DNA from: Halorussus rarus
Lineage (GTDB): Archaea; Halobacteriota; Halobacteria; Halobacteriales; Haladaptataceae
DNA length: 64,000 nucleotides
Direction: 5' to 3'
Assembly (NCBI RefSeq): GCF_003369835.1
Contig: NZ_QPMJ01000001.1
Span: forward strand, 1,649,682 to 1,713,681
Shown here: piece after piece, positions 62,272-64,000 of the stretch
How positions within the stretch are numbered: the first letter of the stretch is position 1
How the letters are laid out: the number at the start of each line of letters is the position of its first letter
Notes under the pieces: model-generated
What the model saw: the letters and a program-made list of their open reading frames with translations, nothing else
The model's database searches: none
Told to the model about the DNA's origin: nothing
Made by a program: the position numbers and the translations under genes

Positions 62272-63507
62272 TCACGCCTCGTCGAGCACCTGGTCGGCGA
62301 GCGCCGGGACGAACGTGCCCACGTCGGTCACCATGCCGATAGCCTGGGCGCTCCCGCGGTCGAGCAGTTGGGTGACGGTGGCGGGGTTGATGTCGACGCA
62401 GACCACCCGGGTCGTCGACGGCAGACAGTTGCCGACCGCGACCGAGTGGAGCAGCGTCGCGAGCATCAGGACGAGGTCGGCCTCGTGGGCCTGCTCGCGG
62501 ATGGCGTTCTGGGCCTCGACGGCGTCGGTGATGGTGTCGGGCAGCGGACCGTCGTCGCGGATGGACCCGGCGAGGACGTAGGGCACGTCGTTGTCGACGC
62601 ACTCGTACATCACGCCCTCCTCGACCACGCCCTGGTCGACGGCCGGTTCGATGCCGCCCGCGCGGACGATCTCGCTGATTGTGTAGATGTGGTGCTTGTG
62701 TCCCTTCCGGGGGTTCTCGAGGGTCTCGACGTCCATCCCGAGCGAGGTGCCGTACTGGCCGCGCTCGAGGTCGTGGACCGCGAAGCCGTTGCCCGCCGAG
62801 AGCATGTCGACGAACCCCTCTCGGACGAGTCGGGCCAGCGCGTCGCCCGCGCCCGAGTGGACGACCGCGGGGCCGGCGACCGCGAGCACCGACCCGCCGT
62901 CGGCCTTCGTCTCCTCGATGGCCTCGGCGATCTCCCGGATGAGCGATTCGGAGGGCCGCTCGGCCGAGACGCCGCCCTGCATGAACCCGAACGGGCCTCC
63001 CGACCCCCGAGGCCGCTCGGGCGGGTCGACCCGGACGCCCGCCTCGTCGGTGACGATCAGGTCGCCCTCCTCGACCGCGTTCAACACCTTCGTGTACGCC
63101 CGCGGTCCGCCGTCTGCGTCGGGGTCCACGACGACGACGCAGTCCATCTCGACGTTCTCGACCGAAAGCCACTCGCCCTCGTACCGGACCTGGGTCGGAT
63201 GGTTCGTGGTCGAATAGAATCCGTGGGGCACCACCCGGTCGCCGGGCGCGGGCTTCAACGTCGCGTCCGGCGGGTCCGGCAGGTGCGCGCCGTTCTGGTG
63301 GAGCTCGTGGAGTATCTCGCGGAGGCTCTCCTCATCGTCGGCCGTCACGGTCATGCGGCAGAACGATTCGGCGTCCTTGTGCTCCCCGACGTCGAAGACC
63401 TCCACGTCGAAGTTTCCGCCGAGGTCCATCACCACGCCGAAGCACTGTTGCATCATCCCGGAGTCGATGATGTGTCCTTCGAGTTCGACGGTGCGTGCGA
63501 CTGTCAT
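62272..63507 (-). CDS. Ornithine-cyclodeaminase-like protein of the TIGR00300 (LOR/SDH conserved region) family
   Basis: The protein has 411 residues. The N-terminal part (V-E-L-E-G-H-I-I-D-S-G-M-M) and the C-terminal Rossmann-like part (H-S-V-A-V-G-N-C-L-P-S, V-C-V-D-I-N-P-A-T-V-T) match the archaeal family related to ArgZ and the LOR/SDH region. Members convert ornithine to proline or have related arginine-pathway roles. The exact activity here is unproven. ATG 63507 begins the conserved part. It lies between the flippase gene and the rRNA operon. Confidence 0.82.
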   Translation of the reverse strand: MTVARTVELEGHIIDSGMMQQCFGVVMDLGGNFDVEVFDVGEHKDAESFCRMTVTADDEESLREILHELHQNGAHLPDPPDATLKPAPGDRVVPHGFYSTTNHPTQVRYEGEWLSVENVEMDCVVVVDPDADGGPRAYTKVLNAVEEGDLIVTDEAGVRVDPPERPRGSGGPFGFMQGGVSAERPSESLIREIAEAIEETKADGGSVLAVAGPAVVHSGAGDALARLVREGFVDMLSAGNGFAVHDLERGQYGTSLGMDVETLENPRKGHKHHIYTISEIVRAGGIEPAVDQGVVEEGVMYECVDNDVPYVLAGSIRDDGPLPDTITDAVEAQNAIREQAHEADLVLMLATLLHSVAVGNCLPSTTRVVCVDINPATVTQLLDRGSAQAIGMVTDVGTFVPALADQVLDEA

Positions 63508-63649
63508 CGTCCGAACGACGGAGGGGCGAGCCATCAACGTTGCGCTGGTGGTTGTTTTCTCGCCGCGCGGCCGGTCCACGTTCGGTCACCCCTCCAGTCG
63601 TCGACGACTGACGGAGCCGCCGCTCGCGGACCGTCGTGTTCGAAATGAA

Positions 63650-63686
63650 AACGGCCCATCACAGCGTGGTGCTGTGATGGGCCGTT
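63650..63686 (-). terminator. Terminator hairpin of the rRNA operon
   Basis: AACGGCCCATCACAGC-gtggt-GCTGTGATGGGCCGTT is a perfect 16-bp stem with a 5-nt loop. In the minus direction it is followed by TTCATTTCG after the closing T pair. It lies about ten bases after the 5S end, so it almost certainly ends the rRNA transcript. Confidence 0.8.
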
Positions 63687-63695
63687 GGATGAGTG

Positions 63696-63817
63696 GGAGG
63701 CGGCGAATCGGGGTTTCCAGAGGCTCGCGCACTCCAGTACTTGCCGAAACGCAGGCGGGCTTAACTGCCGTGTTCGGGATGGGTACGGGTGTCGCCCCGC
63801 CGCTGTGGCCGCCTTAA
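63696..63817 (-). rRNA. 5S ribosomal RNA
   Basis: On the minus strand the RNA begins TTAAGGCGGCCACAGCGG and contains CCCGTACCCATCCCGAACAC, AGTTAAGCCC and GTACTGGAGTGCGCGAGCC, the standard haloarchaeal 5S pattern. The 5' GGCGGC pairs with the 3' GCCGCC. Length is about 122 nt. The 3' end is placed by analogy and may be off by a few bases. Confidence 0.95.
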
Positions 63818-63864
63818 CGCCGACTCGCGGAATCGAACCGCGAATTTCTCCGCCAGTGTCGGTG
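63818..63864 (-). ncRNA. tRNA-like processing element between 23S and 5S
   Basis: On the minus strand CACCGAC (63864-63858) pairs with GTCGGCG (63824-63818) apart from one mismatch. A T-arm-like CGCGG-TTCGATT-CCGCG lies between them. The element ends exactly at the first base of 5S. In Haloferax such a tRNA-like element is known to be cut by tRNase Z to make the 5S 5' end. Confidence 0.75.
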
Positions 63865-63950
63865 GTCCAATGACCGATTATCGACCGTATGATTACGTGC
63901 AATCCAGTTTGCGCCTGGACCCGAGTTCGTCCGGGTACCAAGTGCGGTGA

Positions 63951-64000
63951 TGAGTGTGTGGCGCGATCTGTTAGTGCTCGCGGGCTCAACGCCTCGTTGC
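63951..64000 (-). rRNA. 23S ribosomal RNA, 3' end (partial)
   Basis: The minus strand reads GAGGCGTTGAGCCCGCGAG, then CACTAACAGATCGCGCC. It aligns with the conserved 3' end of 23S rRNA (E. coli GCGUUGAGCUAACCGGUACUAAUGAACC). The gene continues beyond the right edge. The exact 3' end, about 63951, is estimated. Confidence 0.75.

Overview
The window comes from a haloarchaeon (class Halobacteria). The DNA is very GC-rich, and nearly every protein is strongly acidic (rich in Asp and Glu). Exported proteins carry twin-arginine (Tat) signals. Many genes start at or near the predicted transcript 5' end, behind a TATA box about 25-30 bp upstream. The gene families (TFB, Nop5/fibrillarin, DacZ, HTH_10 and TrmB regulators, dodecin, archaeal MAT) are archaeal or haloarchaeal. 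The genus cannot be fixed from this sequence.

Left part (1-13 kb): an amidohydrolase, an aldo/keto reductase and a methylguanine methyltransferase surround a phenylacetate-degradation module. That module has a PaaG-like isomerase (2434-3198), a minus-strand operon paaA-paaB-paaC-paaD plus a separate PaaD zinc-ribbon gene (7053 down to 4248), a divergent HTH_10 regulator (7476-8117) and a PaaI-like thioesterase (8470-8853). Next come the C/D-box RNP genes nop5-flpA, a GshA-like ligase, a winged-helix regulator with an inverted repeat at its start codon, and coaD.

13-17 kb: a TFB-like single-cyclin protein, then tRNA-Leu(UAG) followed by a degenerate copy of its own 3' end. A lower-GC stretch with a Tat lipoprotein, a small membrane protein and a complete TFB gene follows. 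This looks like an old integration site.

17-37 kb: a c-di-AMP cyclase/MscS operon, an acyltransferase, purD, a large DUF255 (YyaL-like) protein, a two-gene unit encoding a CHAT-domain (caspase-like) protein, cysteine synthase, a CHRD protein, thiI, S-adenosylmethionine synthetase and a CYTH protein.

37-47 kb: a carbohydrate island on the minus strand. It holds a TrmB regulator, an aldo/keto reductase, an ABC importer of the CUT1 type (binding protein, two permeases, ATPase, small membrane protein) and a Gfo/Idh/MocA dehydrogenase. A 17-bp near-palindromic motif next to trmB recurs between the reductase and the transporter genes.

47-63.6 kb: mostly housekeeping genes. These include PAC2, a second MscS channel, a universal stress protein, a 5'-nucleotidase-like enzyme, a class V aminotransferase, three membrane proteins, dodecin, an A-type Fe-S carrier, a CNNM/CorC-type membrane protein, hisD, a flippase and an ornithine-cyclodeaminase-like protein. 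The right edge (63650-64000) is the end of an rRNA operon on the minus strand: the 3' end of 23S, a tRNA-like processing element, 5S rRNA and a strong terminator hairpin. No distal tRNA-Cys lies between 5S and that hairpin.
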